DNA from: Halobellus captivus
GTDB lineage: Archaea; Halobacteriota; Halobacteria; Halobacteriales; Haloferacaceae
Direction: 5' to 3'
DNA: 64,000 nt
NCBI RefSeq assembly: GCF_003697845.1
Contig: NZ_RDQE01000002.1
Span: forward strand, 248,001-312,000
Below, one piece after another: positions 8,571 to 17,181 of the stretch. Numbering within the stretch: position 1 is the stretch's first letter; every line of letters starts with the position of its first letter. A program made the translations under genes and the position numbers. The notes below the pieces were generated by a model that was not told the DNA's origin, ran no database searches, and saw only the letters and a list, made by a program, of their open reading frames with translations.

Positions 8571-8661
8571 CGGCCACGTCCCCGGCCGGTCCCTCGTTTC
8601 GTCAACCGCCACGGGTCCCGGTTCCCGGAGGTTACAAGGCTCTCGGCCGGGAGTGACGCGT

Positions 8662-10047
8662 ATGTTCGGAACCAGCGGGATCCGCGGACGTGTCGGGAAG
8701 GAGGTCACGGCCGCCGTCGCGCTCGACGTGGGTCGCGCGGTGGGCACCGAGGCGGATCGGGTGATCGTGGGCCGTGACGCCAGGCGGTCGGGCGAGACGC
8801 TCCGCGACGCGTTGGTCGCGGGGCTCCGCGAGACCGGCGCGGACGTGGTCGACGTGGGACGTGCGGCGACCCCGACGGTCGCGCGGGCGATCGGGGACCG
8901 CTCCGCCGACTCCGGGGTCGTCGTGACCGCCTCGCACAACCCGGCCCCGGACAACGGGCTCAAGCTGTGGACCCCATCGGGACAGGCGTATCCGCCGGCC
9001 CGTCAGGACGTCATCGAGCGGCGTATCCGGGAGGAGACGTTCGACCTCGTCGACTGGGAGGAACAGGGCGGATACGAGCGACGGAACGACGCGACGGACC
9101 GCCACCGCGACGCGCTGGTCGCGGCCGGCGAGCGCGCGGCCGAAACGGGGACGACGGAACTCGACGACTCGGGAGGGCTTCCGGCCGACGATCCCCTCGC
9201 CGACCTCTCGGTCGTCGTCGACGTGGGTAACGGAATGGGTGGGGTGACCGCCGACGCGCTCCACGAACTGGGCGCGGACGTCGAGACGCTCAACGCGACC
9301 CCCGACGGTCGCTTTCCCGCCCGGCCGAGCGAGCCGACCGCGGGGAACTGCGAGACGCTCGTCGCCACGGTCGGGGCCATCGACGCCGACGTCGGGGTCG
9401 CCCACGACGGCGACGCCGACCGCATGATGGCCGTCACCGACGGGGGAACGTTCGTCCCCGGCGATCTGCTCCTCGCCGTCTTCGGCCGGGCGGCGGCCGG
9501 GGAGGGCGACCGCGTCGCCGCGCCGGTCGACACGAGCCTCGCGGCCGCGGACGCGCTCGCGGCGGTCGGTGCCGAACTCGTCTACACGCGCGTCGGTGAC
9601 GTGTACGTGGCCGAGCGCGCCGCGGACGCGGGGGTTGCCTTCGGCGGGGAGCCCTCCGGCGCGTGGATGTTCCCCGAGGAGACGCTGTGTCCCGACGGGC
9701 CGCTGGCGGCGATCCGGCTCGCCATCCTCGCGGCGTCGACGCCGCTCTCGGAGCGAGTCGCCGCGATGGACCGGTACCCGATCCGGCGTCGGTCGGTCGA
9801 GACGGAACACAAGACGGCGGCGATGGAACTGATCGAGGAGCGCGTGACTGAGGAGTTCGACGGGGTCTCCACGCTCGACGGGGTGCGCGTCGACGCGGAC
9901 GACGGCTGGTTCCTCCTCCGGGCATCCGGGACGGAGCCCCTGGTTCGGATCACGGCGGAGGCGCGGGAGGCCGACGCCGCGGACCGTCTGCTCGACTGCG
10001 CGAGCGGGATCGTCGACCGCGCGCTCGCGGACGCGGGCGGTCGGTGA
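8662..10047 (+). CDS. glmM: Phosphoglucosamine/phosphomannomutase family enzyme
   Basis: 461 aa alpha-D-phosphohexomutase. The four-domain family signatures are all there: substrate and phosphoserine loop TASHNP (Ser91), Mg-binding DGDADRM, sugar-binding GGEPSG, and phosphate-binding RASGTEPLVRI near the end. It interconverts hexose or hexosamine 6- and 1-phosphates. The next gene encodes a sugar-1-phosphate nucleotidylyltransferase, so the pair probably supplies UDP-GlcNAc or a related sugar nucleotide. A GTG at 8653 would add three residues, but the ATG at 8662 directly precedes the conserved FGTSGIRG start. Gluco- versus manno-specificity cannot be decided. Confidence 0.88.
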   Translation: MFGTSGIRGRVGKEVTAAVALDVGRAVGTEADRVIVGRDARRSGETLRDALVAGLRETGADVVDVGRAATPTVARAIGDRSADSGVVVTASHNPAPDNGLKLWTPSGQAYPPARQDVIERRIREETFDLVDWEEQGGYERRNDATDRHRDALVAAGERAAETGTTELDDSGGLPADDPLADLSVVVDVGNGMGGVTADALHELGADVETLNATPDGRFPARPSEPTAGNCETLVATVGAIDADVGVAHDGDADRMMAVTDGGTFVPGDLLLAVFGRAAAGEGDRVAAPVDTSLAAADALAAVGAELVYTRVGDVYVAERAADAGVAFGGEPSGAWMFPEETLCPDGPLAAIRLAILAASTPLSERVAAMDRYPIRRRSVETEHKTAAMELIEERVTEEFDGVSTLDGVRVDADDGWFLLRASGTEPLVRITAEAREADAADRLLDCASGIVDRALADAGGR

Positions 10048-10129
10048 GCGGATCGGCAGCCGCCGGTCGGCCGACGGCCGCCGGACGACGCCGCAATACC
10101 TTTCCCGCCGTCGGCTGACGTGCGGGTAT

Positions 10130-11314
10130 ATGCAGACCGTCGTACTCGCGGCCGGCGAGGGAACGCGGATGCGTCCGCTGACCGCGAACACGCCGAAGCC
10201 GATGCTACCGGTCGCCGGAAAGCCGCTCGTCGTCCGGTGTCTGGAGGACGCGATCGCCGCCGGCGCGAGCCGCGTCGTCGTCGTCGTGGGATACGAGGCG
10301 GACGTGGTCCGAACCGCCCTCGACGAGCGCGACTGGCCGGTACCCGTCGTGACCGTCACGCAGGCCGAACAGCGCGGGACCGCGGACGCCGTCCGCACCG
10401 CCCGAAGCGAGCTCGGCGAGGACCCCTTCGTCGTGTTGAACGGGGACGCGCTCTACGACCGCGAGTCGTTGGCGACGCTGTACGAGTCGGACGCCGCGGT
10501 CGGCTCCTATCGGGTGGAGAAGCCCTCGTCGTACGGGGTGTTGCGCGTCGTCGACGGTCGGGTCGAGGGCGTCGTCGAGAAGCCCGCGGACCCGCCCTCG
10601 AACCTCGTGAACACGGGCGGGTACGTCTTCCCCGCCGAGGCGCTCGCGTGGCTCGACGTCGACGAGAGCGAGCGCGGCGAGCTGGAGCTCACGGACGTGC
10701 TCCAGCGAGCCTGTGAGACGGCCGACGTGCGGTCGGTTCCCTTCGATCGCTGGCTCGACGTGGGCCGGCCGTGGGAGTTGCTCGCGGCCAACGAGTGGAA
10801 GCTCGCGGAGCTCGATCGCGAGGTCGCGGGCGACGTCAGCGACGACGCGGAGCTCCGGGGGGACGTCGTCGTCGAGGCGGGCGCGACCGTCGAGCCCGGC
10901 GTCGTGATCGAGGGACCGGCGCTCGTCGGGGCCGGCAGCCACGTCGGCCCGAACGCGTACGTCCGCGGCGCGACGTACCTCGGACCGGACGTGCGAGTCG
11001 GCCACGGCGTCGAGATCAAGAACAGCGTCGTGATGGCCGACTCGGCGGTGCCACACCTCACGTACCTCGGCGACAGCGTGCTCGGCGAGGACGTCAACCT
11101 CGGCGCGGGCACGACCGTCGCGAACCTCAGACACGACGGGGAACCGGTCGAACTCACGGTGAAGGGCGAGCGAGTGAGCACGGGGCGTCGGAAGTTCGGG
11201 ATCGTCTGTGGCGACGGCGTCAGGACCGGGATCAACTGTACGATCAACGTCGGGATCGTCCTCTCCTCGGGCGCGACGGTCGCGCCGGGCGAGACGGTCC
11301 TGCGGGACCGGTGA
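10130..11314 (+). CDS. glmU: Bifunctional sugar-1-phosphate nucleotidylyltransferase/acetyltransferase (GlmU-like)
   Basis: 394 aa. The N-terminal nucleotidyltransferase domain begins with LAAGEGTRMRPLTANTPKPM (signature G-x-G-T-R-M-x-P-L-T with following Lys), with QRGTADAV and LNGDALYD downstream. From about residue 235 the chain becomes a left-handed beta-helix with hexapeptide repeats (GATVEPGVVIEGPALVGAG...), ending with the acyltransferase-type NLRHDGEPVEL segment. It follows the mutase by 82 nt, consistent with consecutive steps in sugar-nucleotide synthesis for glycolipids or S-layer glycans. It could alternatively make dTDP- or UDP-glucose. Confidence 0.88.
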   Translation: MQTVVLAAGEGTRMRPLTANTPKPMLPVAGKPLVVRCLEDAIAAGASRVVVVVGYEADVVRTALDERDWPVPVVTVTQAEQRGTADAVRTARSELGEDPFVVLNGDALYDRESLATLYESDAAVGSYRVEKPSSYGVLRVVDGRVEGVVEKPADPPSNLVNTGGYVFPAEALAWLDVDESERGELELTDVLQRACETADVRSVPFDRWLDVGRPWELLAANEWKLAELDREVAGDVSDDAELRGDVVVEAGATVEPGVVIEGPALVGAGSHVGPNAYVRGATYLGPDVRVGHGVEIKNSVVMADSAVPHLTYLGDSVLGEDVNLGAGTTVANLRHDGEPVELTVKGERVSTGRRKFGIVCGDGVRTGINCTINVGIVLSSGATVAPGETVLRDR

Positions 11315-11336
11315 GGAGACGGGAAGGAACGCCGCC

Positions 11337-11831
11337 ATGTACCGGAACGGCCACGTCGGGGCCGCGCTCGCCGCGTACTCGCCGGTCGGGTTCACGCTCG
11401 CCGCGCTCTCCGGGATCGAACTCGCGGCGGGCGCGGGCGCGGTCGTCGTCTCGACGGCGATGCTCCCCGACCTCGACACCCGCGTCCCGTTCGTGACACA
11501 CCGCGGGATCACCCACACCGTCTGGTTCGCGCTCGCGGTCGGGCTCGTCTTCGCGCTCGTCGGCGGGGTGCTCGGGATCGAGGGCGGCCCCGTCGCGACG
11601 CTCACGCTCGCCGGGCTCGGGTTCGTCGTGGGCGCGGGAACGGTCGTCTCACACCTCCTCGCCGACGTCATCACGCCGATGGGGATCCGGCCGTACGCGC
11701 CCGTCAGGGGCGACCACTACACCCTCGACGTCGTGCGGGCGGCGAACCCGGTGGCGAACTACGTCCTGCTCGTGCTCGGCGTGACGGTCGCCGGTGCCGC
11801 GGTACTCGCCGGGACGGTCGTCGGCGGGTGA
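11337..11831 (+). CDS. Metal-dependent membrane hydrolase, YdjM/DUF457 family
   Basis: 164 aa. Alternating hydrophobic helices with the family histidines and aspartates: GHVGAALAAYSP near the N-terminus, MLPDLDTR, THRGITHTVWF and SHLLADVITPMGIRPY. In this family these residues bind a metal at the membrane interface. Some members are known as LexA-regulated inner-membrane proteins, but the substrate is unknown. It starts 22 nt after the preceding gene and is probably the third member of the same transcript. Confidence 0.8.
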   Translation: MYRNGHVGAALAAYSPVGFTLAALSGIELAAGAGAVVVSTAMLPDLDTRVPFVTHRGITHTVWFALAVGLVFALVGGVLGIEGGPVATLTLAGLGFVVGAGTVVSHLLADVITPMGIRPYAPVRGDHYTLDVVRAANPVANYVLLVLGVTVAGAAVLAGTVVGG

Positions 11832-12258
11832 GGACGTGGGTGATCGGTGAGGAGCGTGTTTTGCGCATCTATTTAGAATATAAGAACGGACCTTCTCAAA
11901 CTAATTACCCCCTATTATTGAGAATACATCATGAATCCCTGACCGGCATATCACTTATCAGTAACCTCTCGTATCTGGCTACATGACCAAAGAAGATCTA
12001 CTTCGGAACCGACTGAACGATCCAAACGTCACCATCGAAAACATCCGGGAGGATGAAATCGGTTACTGGGCCAATATCGTTTTTTCCGGGACTGAACAGC
12101 AGTACCACGAGTTTGTCGAGAAAACGGAGGACATCATCCACGGTGGGCCACTTGCGCTTGGGAGAGATGGTGTTCACGCGGAGGTTAGGCTACGATAACC
12201 TCTTATCAACCACAGATAGTATCCACTCGCCATCGCGCGGTTTTCGTTTATAAGGGAG
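11832..12258. other. AT-rich islet flanking tRNA-Val
   Basis: The base composition drops sharply compared with both sides (runs such as ATTTAGAATATAAG and CTAATTACCCCCTATTATT). It contains one orphan small gene (11983-12198) and a 7-bp inverted repeat TTCTCAA/TTGAGAA at about 11893-11925. It ends against the 3' end of tRNA-Val, a typical site for integrase-driven insertion. No integrase or att duplication is visible, so it is at most a remnant. Confidence 0.6.
11983..12198 (+). CDS. Orphan small protein in AT-rich islet
   Basis: 71 aa, not recognised. Codon use is unlike the neighbours, with many A/T third positions, and the protein is less acidic than typical haloarchaeal ones. Predicted strands and a helix (NVTIENIREDEIGYWANIVF, QQYHEFVEKTEDIIH) suggest a small alpha/beta fold. 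An AT-rich region upstream (CTTATCAG at about 11955) could supply a promoter. It is probably horizontally acquired and may be part of a decayed integrated element. Confidence 0.55.
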   Translation: MTKEDLLRNRLNDPNVTIENIREDEIGYWANIVFSGTEQQYHEFVEKTEDIIHGGPLALGRDGVHAEVRLR

Positions 12259-12333
12259 TGGGTTGGGGCAGATTTGAACTGCCGGCCTCCTCCATGTCAA
12301 GGAGGTGTCATAACCGGACTAGACTACCAACCC
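12259..12333 (-). tRNA. tRNA-Val (anticodon GAC)
   Basis: The minus-strand cloverleaf has acceptor GGGTTGG/CCAACCC, anticodon stem CCTCC/GGAGG with loop TTGACAT (anticodon GAC), T arm GGCAG-TTCAAAT-CTGCC and discriminator A. No intron. Its 3' end borders the AT-rich islet. Confidence 0.95.
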
Positions 12334-12494
12334 GCCGGGGCTTACTGACGCATCTCGTCGTATCCGGGGGACGTAATTGAACCTTTCGTTTCGGGGGCCC
12401 GCGGGACGATCACGGATCCGAGTCGACCCCGCCGTGATGGCGCGCCGTCGACGGTTTTCGACCGGTTTTACTGCGTCGGCACGAGCCGTTTCGT

Positions 12495-13616
12495 ATGGTC
12501 GATCTCTCCGCTCGTGCGGACCGGTTGGACGAGTACCTCGACGCCCGCGCGCTCGAGGCCGTCTGGTTCGCCGAGCCCAACGGCTTCGCGTGGCTCACCG
12601 GCGGCGACAACGTCGTCGACGCGGACGCGCCGCTCGGGATCGCCGCCGCCGGCTACGACGGCGAGTTCCGCGCCGTCACGGACAGCATCGAGGCCCGCCG
12701 GCTCGCCGACGAGCAACTGCCGGAGGCGTTCGCGGTCGAGTCCTTTCCGTGGTACGCGAACTCGCTCGCGGAGGCGGTCGCCGACCGCTCCCCGCTGCCC
12801 GCCGCCGCCGACTTCGACGCGCCGGAGTTCGAGCCGGTCGAGGCGAGCCGACTCCGACAGCCGCTCACCGACGAGGACGTCGAACGCTACCGCGAGTTGG
12901 GCCGTGAGGCGGCCGCCGCCCTCGAAACCGTCTGTCGAAACCTCGAGCCGGAGGATCCCGAGTACGAGGTGGCAGCCGGGATCGACATCTCGCTCGCCTC
13001 GCGGGACGTGAACACGCCGGTGGTCCTCGTCGGCGGCGCGGAACGCGCGAGGTCCTACCGCCACTTCGTCCCCACCGACGCGACCCTCGGCGAGTACGCG
13101 CTCGTCTCGATCACCGCCGAACGTGGGGGACTGTACGCCTCGCTCACGCGGACGGTCGCGTTCGACGCGCCGGACTGGCTCGAGCGACGCCACCGTGCGG
13201 CCGCCCGCGTCGAGGCCACGGCACTCGCCGCGACCCGAGCGGCCGCCGCCGGCGACCTCGGGGAGGGCGAGGGTCCGGGGACCGCCGGCGACGTCTTCGA
13301 GGCGATCCGCGAGGCGTACGACGCGGTGGGGTTCGAGGACGAGTGGAAACACCACCACCAGGGCGGGGCCGCGGGCTACGCGGGACGGGAGTGGATCGCG
13401 CGCCCCGACGGCGACGAGCCCGTGGTCGAGCCGATGGGGTACGCCTGGAATCCGACCGTGGCCGGCGCAAAGAGCGAGGACACGTACCTCGTCGACGGCG
13501 ACCGCCACGAGCTGCTCACGAAGACCGGCCAGTGGCCTACACACGAGGTCGACTCCGTCGCCGTCGACGGCGTTCCGACGGAGACGTTCGAGCGGCACTC
13601 GCCGACGGTCCGCTGA
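12495..13616 (+). CDS. M24 (pita-bread fold) protein lacking canonical metal ligands
   Basis: 373 aa with an N-terminal creatinase-like domain (about 1-125) and a C-terminal M24 domain, the layout of Xaa-Pro aminopeptidases. Usual metal-binding Asp residues are missing: the place of VDxG reads VSITAERGG and SDxTRT reads SLTRTVAF. The His site is HHHQGGAAGYAGREW, and only the final Glu of KSEDTYLV is kept, while the EPG segment reads YAWNPT. The HHQGG/WNP/KSEDT pattern is, from memory, shared by a subgroup of M24 relatives, so this is probably a family trait and not damage. Peptidase activity is doubtful; it may use another chemistry. Confidence 0.75.
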   Translation: MVDLSARADRLDEYLDARALEAVWFAEPNGFAWLTGGDNVVDADAPLGIAAAGYDGEFRAVTDSIEARRLADEQLPEAFAVESFPWYANSLAEAVADRSPLPAAADFDAPEFEPVEASRLRQPLTDEDVERYRELGREAAAALETVCRNLEPEDPEYEVAAGIDISLASRDVNTPVVLVGGAERARSYRHFVPTDATLGEYALVSITAERGGLYASLTRTVAFDAPDWLERRHRAAARVEATALAATRAAAAGDLGEGEGPGTAGDVFEAIREAYDAVGFEDEWKHHHQGGAAGYAGREWIARPDGDEPVVEPMGYAWNPTVAGAKSEDTYLVDGDRHELLTKTGQWPTHEVDSVAVDGVPTETFERHSPTVR

Positions 13617-13733
13617 ACTCCGGCCTCGACGATCGTTCCACCTCACGTCACCGCACGCCCCGCTTCGTGTGCGGGCGACGCCGCGACCCGCGTGGGGGGA
13701 AGTTTCATGCCGGTGGAACCCGACTCGTCTTCC

Positions 13734-14612
13734 ATGTCGGACGACCCGTATCGCGGACCTCGATCGGCGCTCGAGGCTGCGGCCGAAAGACGGGGTATCG
13801 ACGACCCGAGCCCGGATTCGGGGCCGCGGGTCGCGCGAGTTCCGGACCCACACGTCCACGACACCTTCGAGGTGGGGGGACTCGAGACGAAACGCGAGGA
13901 GTCGCTGTTACAGGCGGTCCTCGCGGACCGTGACGGGATCAGCGCCGCCTCGGCGACCCAGCGAAACGGGACGGTCGGCGTCCATCACGACCCGTCCGTC
14001 TCGCGGGACGACCTCCGGGAGGAGCTGGAGTCGTACGGCCTCGCGGTCGCACCGGGGGACGAGGCGTTCGCGAGCCGGCGGGCCTCGCAGTTCGCCTCCG
14101 CCCGCGTCGCCGTCGCGGTGCTGTTCGGGCTCATGGTCGCGACGCCGTACGTCGCGGTGTTGTACCCCACGCGCGTCGAGTGGCTGTTCTACGACCCCGT
14201 CACCGTCGAGTACCTCCGGTCGATCCTCGACTCGCGGGTAGCGACGCACTTCTTCGTCAACCTCGCCACGCTGTCGGGCGTCGCGTTCCTCGTCGCCTGC
14301 GGACCGACGATCCGCCGGGCGGTCGCCGCGGCGACCGAGGGTCGGCTCACCCGAGAGCTCGCGTTCGTCGGCGGCGTCTGTGCCGTCTTCGGGTACAGCA
14401 CCCTCGCGGCGTTCACCGGCTTCGGCGGCGCGGTCCACTACGACCTCGTCGCCTACGCGGTCGCCGGCGTCACCGTCTGGACCCACTTCGCGACGGAGGA
14501 GGCGTCCGTCGAGCGGCGCGCGACCGAATCGGACGCCGTCGTGAGCGGCCGGGAGTCCGAGGCGGACGCCGACGTCGACGACCGCGTCGCGCTGACCGAC
14601 GGCGGGCGGTAG
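13734..14612 (+). CDS. Membrane protein with degenerate HMA-like domain
   Basis: 292 aa from MSDDPYRG, preferred over the upstream in-frame ATG at 13692 that yields an unlikely leader. Residues about 40-105 (HDTFEVGGLETKREESLLQ through LREELESYGLAV) resemble the N-terminal heavy-metal-associated domain of P-type ATPases in spacing and in the NGTVGVHHDP strand, but have no CxxC. Four hydrophobic helices follow (VAVAVLFGLMVATPYVAVL, FFVNLATLSGVAFLVACG, FVGGVCAVFGYSTLAAF, VAYAVAGVTVWTHF) and an acidic tail. No ATPase motor domains exist, so it resembles a cut-down ATPase front end. The function is unknown. Confidence 0.65.
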   Translation: MSDDPYRGPRSALEAAAERRGIDDPSPDSGPRVARVPDPHVHDTFEVGGLETKREESLLQAVLADRDGISAASATQRNGTVGVHHDPSVSRDDLREELESYGLAVAPGDEAFASRRASQFASARVAVAVLFGLMVATPYVAVLYPTRVEWLFYDPVTVEYLRSILDSRVATHFFVNLATLSGVAFLVACGPTIRRAVAAATEGRLTRELAFVGGVCAVFGYSTLAAFTGFGGAVHYDLVAYAVAGVTVWTHFATEEASVERRATESDAVVSGRESEADADVDDRVALTDGGR

Positions 14613-14722
14613 GCCGGAACGGCTCCGTTCCGCCGCCCTGCCGCACGGTCGCGCCTTTCCGCACGGTCGCGACCCTTCCGCGCAATCGTCACGCGTTTAT
14701 CACTGGAATCGAACGATCGGAC

Positions 14723-15121
14723 ATGAAGGAGACTCTGGAGTCGGACCTCTACCGACGGACGAAGGCGCTCCTGGAACCCGGCGACATCGAACTCTCCGGC
14801 TGTATCGTGCACACGGAGCTGACCGGCCAGGAGGACCTCGAGATGCACGAACTCACCGTCGACGCCAACGAGGTCATCGCCGACCACGCCGGGAAGGGTG
14901 AGACGTACATCGAGGCGGGCAACGACGACACCGACTTCTCGTCGAACCAGTTCCAGGGACGCACTCTCGAGGACGAGGCGTTCGTCTGGGAGTGTCAACA
15001 GCTCCTGCGCGACGGGACCTTCGACGTGGTGTTCTACTACGAGGCTGACGTCGACCAGACGGGGCTCGCGGCCGACCTCGCCGACCTCGACGGCGTCGAC
15101 CGCGTGACGCAGGTCCCGTGA
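14723..15121 (+). CDS. Haloarchaeal conserved protein (DUF5778-like)
   Basis: 132 aa, soluble, acidic, no signal peptide. The sequence (MKETLESDLYRRTKALLEPGDIEL, GCIVHTELTGQEDLEMHELT, FYYEADVDQTGLAADL) matches, from memory, a conserved single-copy haloarchaeal family called DUF5778; that name is moderately certain. Nothing catalytic stands out. It is followed after 13 nt by a hydrolase gene and is probably co-transcribed with it. Confidence 0.75.
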   Translation: MKETLESDLYRRTKALLEPGDIELSGCIVHTELTGQEDLEMHELTVDANEVIADHAGKGETYIEAGNDDTDFSSNQFQGRTLEDEAFVWECQQLLRDGTFDVVFYYEADVDQTGLAADLADLDGVDRVTQVP

Positions 15122-15134
15122 GGACGCGAACGCC

Positions 15135-15773
15135 GTGAGCGACACGGTCCTGATTCCCGGCGGCCGCGACGTGCGCGCGACGCTCGATACCGCCGGCAGC
15201 GACGGGTCCGTCGGGGCGGACGCGACCGCGGACGCCGTCGTGGTCGCGTGTCCGCCACACCCCCGCCACGGCGGCCACCGCGGGGACGGGCGGCTGATCG
15301 CGGTCTCCGACGCTCTGACCGCCCGCGGGATCGACTGCCTCCGGTTCGACTACGGCGAGTACGACGAGGGGTACGGTGAGTGTACCGACGCCGACAACGC
15401 CGTCGGCTGGGCGCTCGATCGGTACGAGCGGGTCGGGCTGTTCGGCTACTCGTTCGGCGGCACCGTCGCGCTCGTCACGGCCGGTTCTCGGCCGGAGCTC
15501 GCCGGCGTCTGCGCGCTCGCTCCCACCGATCGGCTCGCGAGCGACATCGACGCGGTCGCCGCCCTCGACGACCTCGCGACGCGCGGGACGCCCGTCCGCG
15601 TCGTGTACGCGACTCGCGACTCGACCGCCGACTGGGAGCCCGTCGTCGACCGGACGCGAGAGTTGGGCCTGGACGTCGTCGATATCGACTCGGACCACTT
15701 CTTCGTCGGCCGTACCGACGACGTCGCCGGCGCGGTCGCCGACTTCCTCGCGCCGCGGCTCGGCGCGAAGTGA
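15135..15773 (+). CDS. Alpha/beta hydrolase (dienelactone hydrolase-like)
   Basis: 212 aa with a GTG start. It has the alpha/beta hydrolase fold with nucleophile elbow GYSFGG (Ser about residue 105), an acid candidate in the YATRDSTADW region and catalytic His in DSDHFFVG near the C-terminus. The N-terminal CPPHPRHGGHRGDGR segment is typical of short dienelactone-hydrolase/KANL2-like archaeal members with an oxyanion loop. Probably an esterase; the substrate is unknown. Confidence 0.82.
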   Translation: MSDTVLIPGGRDVRATLDTAGSDGSVGADATADAVVVACPPHPRHGGHRGDGRLIAVSDALTARGIDCLRFDYGEYDEGYGECTDADNAVGWALDRYERVGLFGYSFGGTVALVTAGSRPELAGVCALAPTDRLASDIDAVAALDDLATRGTPVRVVYATRDSTADWEPVVDRTRELGLDVVDIDSDHFFVGRTDDVAGAVADFLAPRLGAK

Positions 15774-15824
15774 CCGCCGACGCCGCGAGCGCCGGAGCGA
15801 GAACCCGTCGCGGGCCGGCCGCGG

Positions 15825-16340
15825 TCAGCACAGCCCGTCGATCAACTCCGCGGCCATCCGCTCGCCGCGAGCGGGGTCGTACCCCTCCATCCGGAGGTGT
15901 GCGAGCGGGGCCACGTACGGGTTCCGCTCCCAGTGGGCCCACACCTCCGTCGAGCCGTCGGCGGTCGGGAACAGCCGGACGTGGACCTGCCAGTCGCCGG
16001 TGAGCCCCTCCGGGCGGTGGACGAAGCTGCCGACCTCGTGGACCGTTTCCCCGTCCCGGTCGTACGCGTGGAAGTACGCGCGGACCAGCTCCGAGAAGCC
16101 GCACTCGGGAAGCCGCTCGCGGGTCTCCGCCGGGGTCGTCGGCAGGGTACCGGCGTACTCGTCGGCCGGCGGCGGCAGCACCCGCACGTGATCGGGTACG
16201 TCCTCGTCGGGCAACAGCGCGAGCAGTCTCCCGACCGCGAGCCGGACCCGCCAGAACCCGATGAGACGCCCGAGAAGGAACCCGATCGGGAGGATCGCGA
16301 GAAGCAGTCGACGTCGCGAGCGGGTCAGGATCCGGCGCAT
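15825..16340 (-). CDS. Membrane-anchored haloarchaeal hypothetical protein
   Basis: 171 aa from MRRILTRSRR. A basic N-terminus followed by one hydrophobic segment (LLLAILPIGFLLGRLIGFW) suggests a membrane anchor with a cytoplasmic tail. The remainder (HVRVLPPPADEYAGTLP, CGFSELVRAYFHAYDRDGET, WQVHVRLFPTADGSTEVWAHWE) is a conserved soluble domain I cannot name. It begins 5 nt after the TFS stop codon, so the two form an operon. Confidence 0.7.
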   Translation of the reverse strand: MRRILTRSRRRLLLAILPIGFLLGRLIGFWRVRLAVGRLLALLPDEDVPDHVRVLPPPADEYAGTLPTTPAETRERLPECGFSELVRAYFHAYDRDGETVHEVGSFVHRPEGLTGDWQVHVRLFPTADGSTEVWAHWERNPYVAPLAHLRMEGYDPARGERMAAELIDGLC

Positions 16341-16345
16341 CGAGT

Positions 16346-16675
16346 TCAGTTGTACCCGCGCCAGCGTCGGCCACACTCCTTGCACTTGAAGAATCGGGTG
16401 GGGGGCTCGTCGGCCGCGCCGGTCTGTTTGATCGTGTACCACGCCTCGCCGTGACCGCACTCCTCACAGACGACGTCGGTGGCGGTCGGCTTCCCCTCGA
16501 AGTTCGCGCCCTCCTCCGTCTCGATCACCTCCTCGCCGGTCTGTTCGGTGGTCGACTCGAACCGCTCGGCGAGCTCCTCGTCGCGCTCGGTGGTCGCCCC
16601 GCAGTCGTCGTTCTGACACACCATCACGCCGTCCCGCGAGACCATCATCGAGCCGCAGTCGTCACAGAACTGCAT
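16346..16675 (-). CDS. tfs: Transcription factor S (TFIIS/RPB9-like RNA cleavage factor)
   Basis: 109 aa. It rescues backtracked RNA polymerase by stimulating transcript cleavage. The N-terminal zinc ribbon is CDDCG...CQNDDC, a linker of about 40 acidic residues follows, and the C-terminal TFIIS-type ribbon is CEECG...CKECG. The catalytic acidic pair of the inserted hairpin is kept as GAADEPPTRFFKC, so this is an active-type TFS and not an inhibitory paralogue. Confidence 0.94.
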   Translation of the reverse strand: MQFCDDCGSMMVSRDGVMVCQNDDCGATTERDEELAERFESTTEQTGEEVIETEEGANFEGKPTATDVVCEECGHGEAWYTIKQTGAADEPPTRFFKCKECGRRWRGYN

Positions 16676-16734
16676 CTCCCGACGCTACGGCTCGGACACG
16701 TTTATCTCCCCCGTTGATCACGCTCGTCCCCGAG

Positions 16735-17181
16735 TCACTCGTCGATCCGGCCGTGCCGATCGAATCGAGGGCCCTCGTCCGTCACCATCGGACAGTCGCG
16801 GAGGCGGAACTCCTCGAACCCGATCGCCTCGAGTATCGACGCGTCCTCGTGAGTACAGGCGGTCTCCGGCGGCTTCGCGAAGTGCGGACACCGGTGACAG
16901 TACGTCCGCTTGTCGACGACGTGGTCGATCGCCTCGCGCGGATCCGCCTCCGGGACCTCCACGCTTTCGTCGAGGTCGTCGGGACCCGCCTCCAGCGCGT
17001 CCCAGACGCCGTCGACGTCGACCTCGTCGACCTCCATCCGCTCGAACGGGTCGTCTCCAACTCCCACGGGCTCCGTCTCGTCTCCGAGTTCCGCGAACGG
17101 GTCGGCGTCGTCAAGCACGTCGACCTCGTCGTCCGATCGATCGGTCGGATCCTCGGATCGCTCGCTCGGGTCGTCACTCAT
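16735..17181 (-). CDS. Haloarchaeal hypothetical protein with Cys/His cluster
   Basis: 148 aa. The first 90 residues are acidic and disordered. The last 60 hold a probable metal site: YCHRCPHFAKPPETACTHEDAS and FRLRDCPMVTDE, i.e. C-x2-C...C-x-H...C, reminiscent of a small iron-sulfur or zinc domain. Its ATG overlaps the stop of the upstream gene (ATGA at 17178-17181), so the two are translationally coupled. No function can be assigned. Confidence 0.7.
   Translation of the reverse strand: MSDDPSERSEDPTDRSDDEVDVLDDADPFAELGDETEPVGVGDDPFERMEVDEVDVDGVWDALEAGPDDLDESVEVPEADPREAIDHVVDKRTYCHRCPHFAKPPETACTHEDASILEAIGFEEFRLRDCPMVTDEGPRFDRHGRIDE

Noticed and set aside
8632-10398. Minus-strand open frame opposite the phosphohexomutase gene
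   Set aside because: No family motif, Arg/Pro-rich, and it covers a well-supported plus-strand enzyme.
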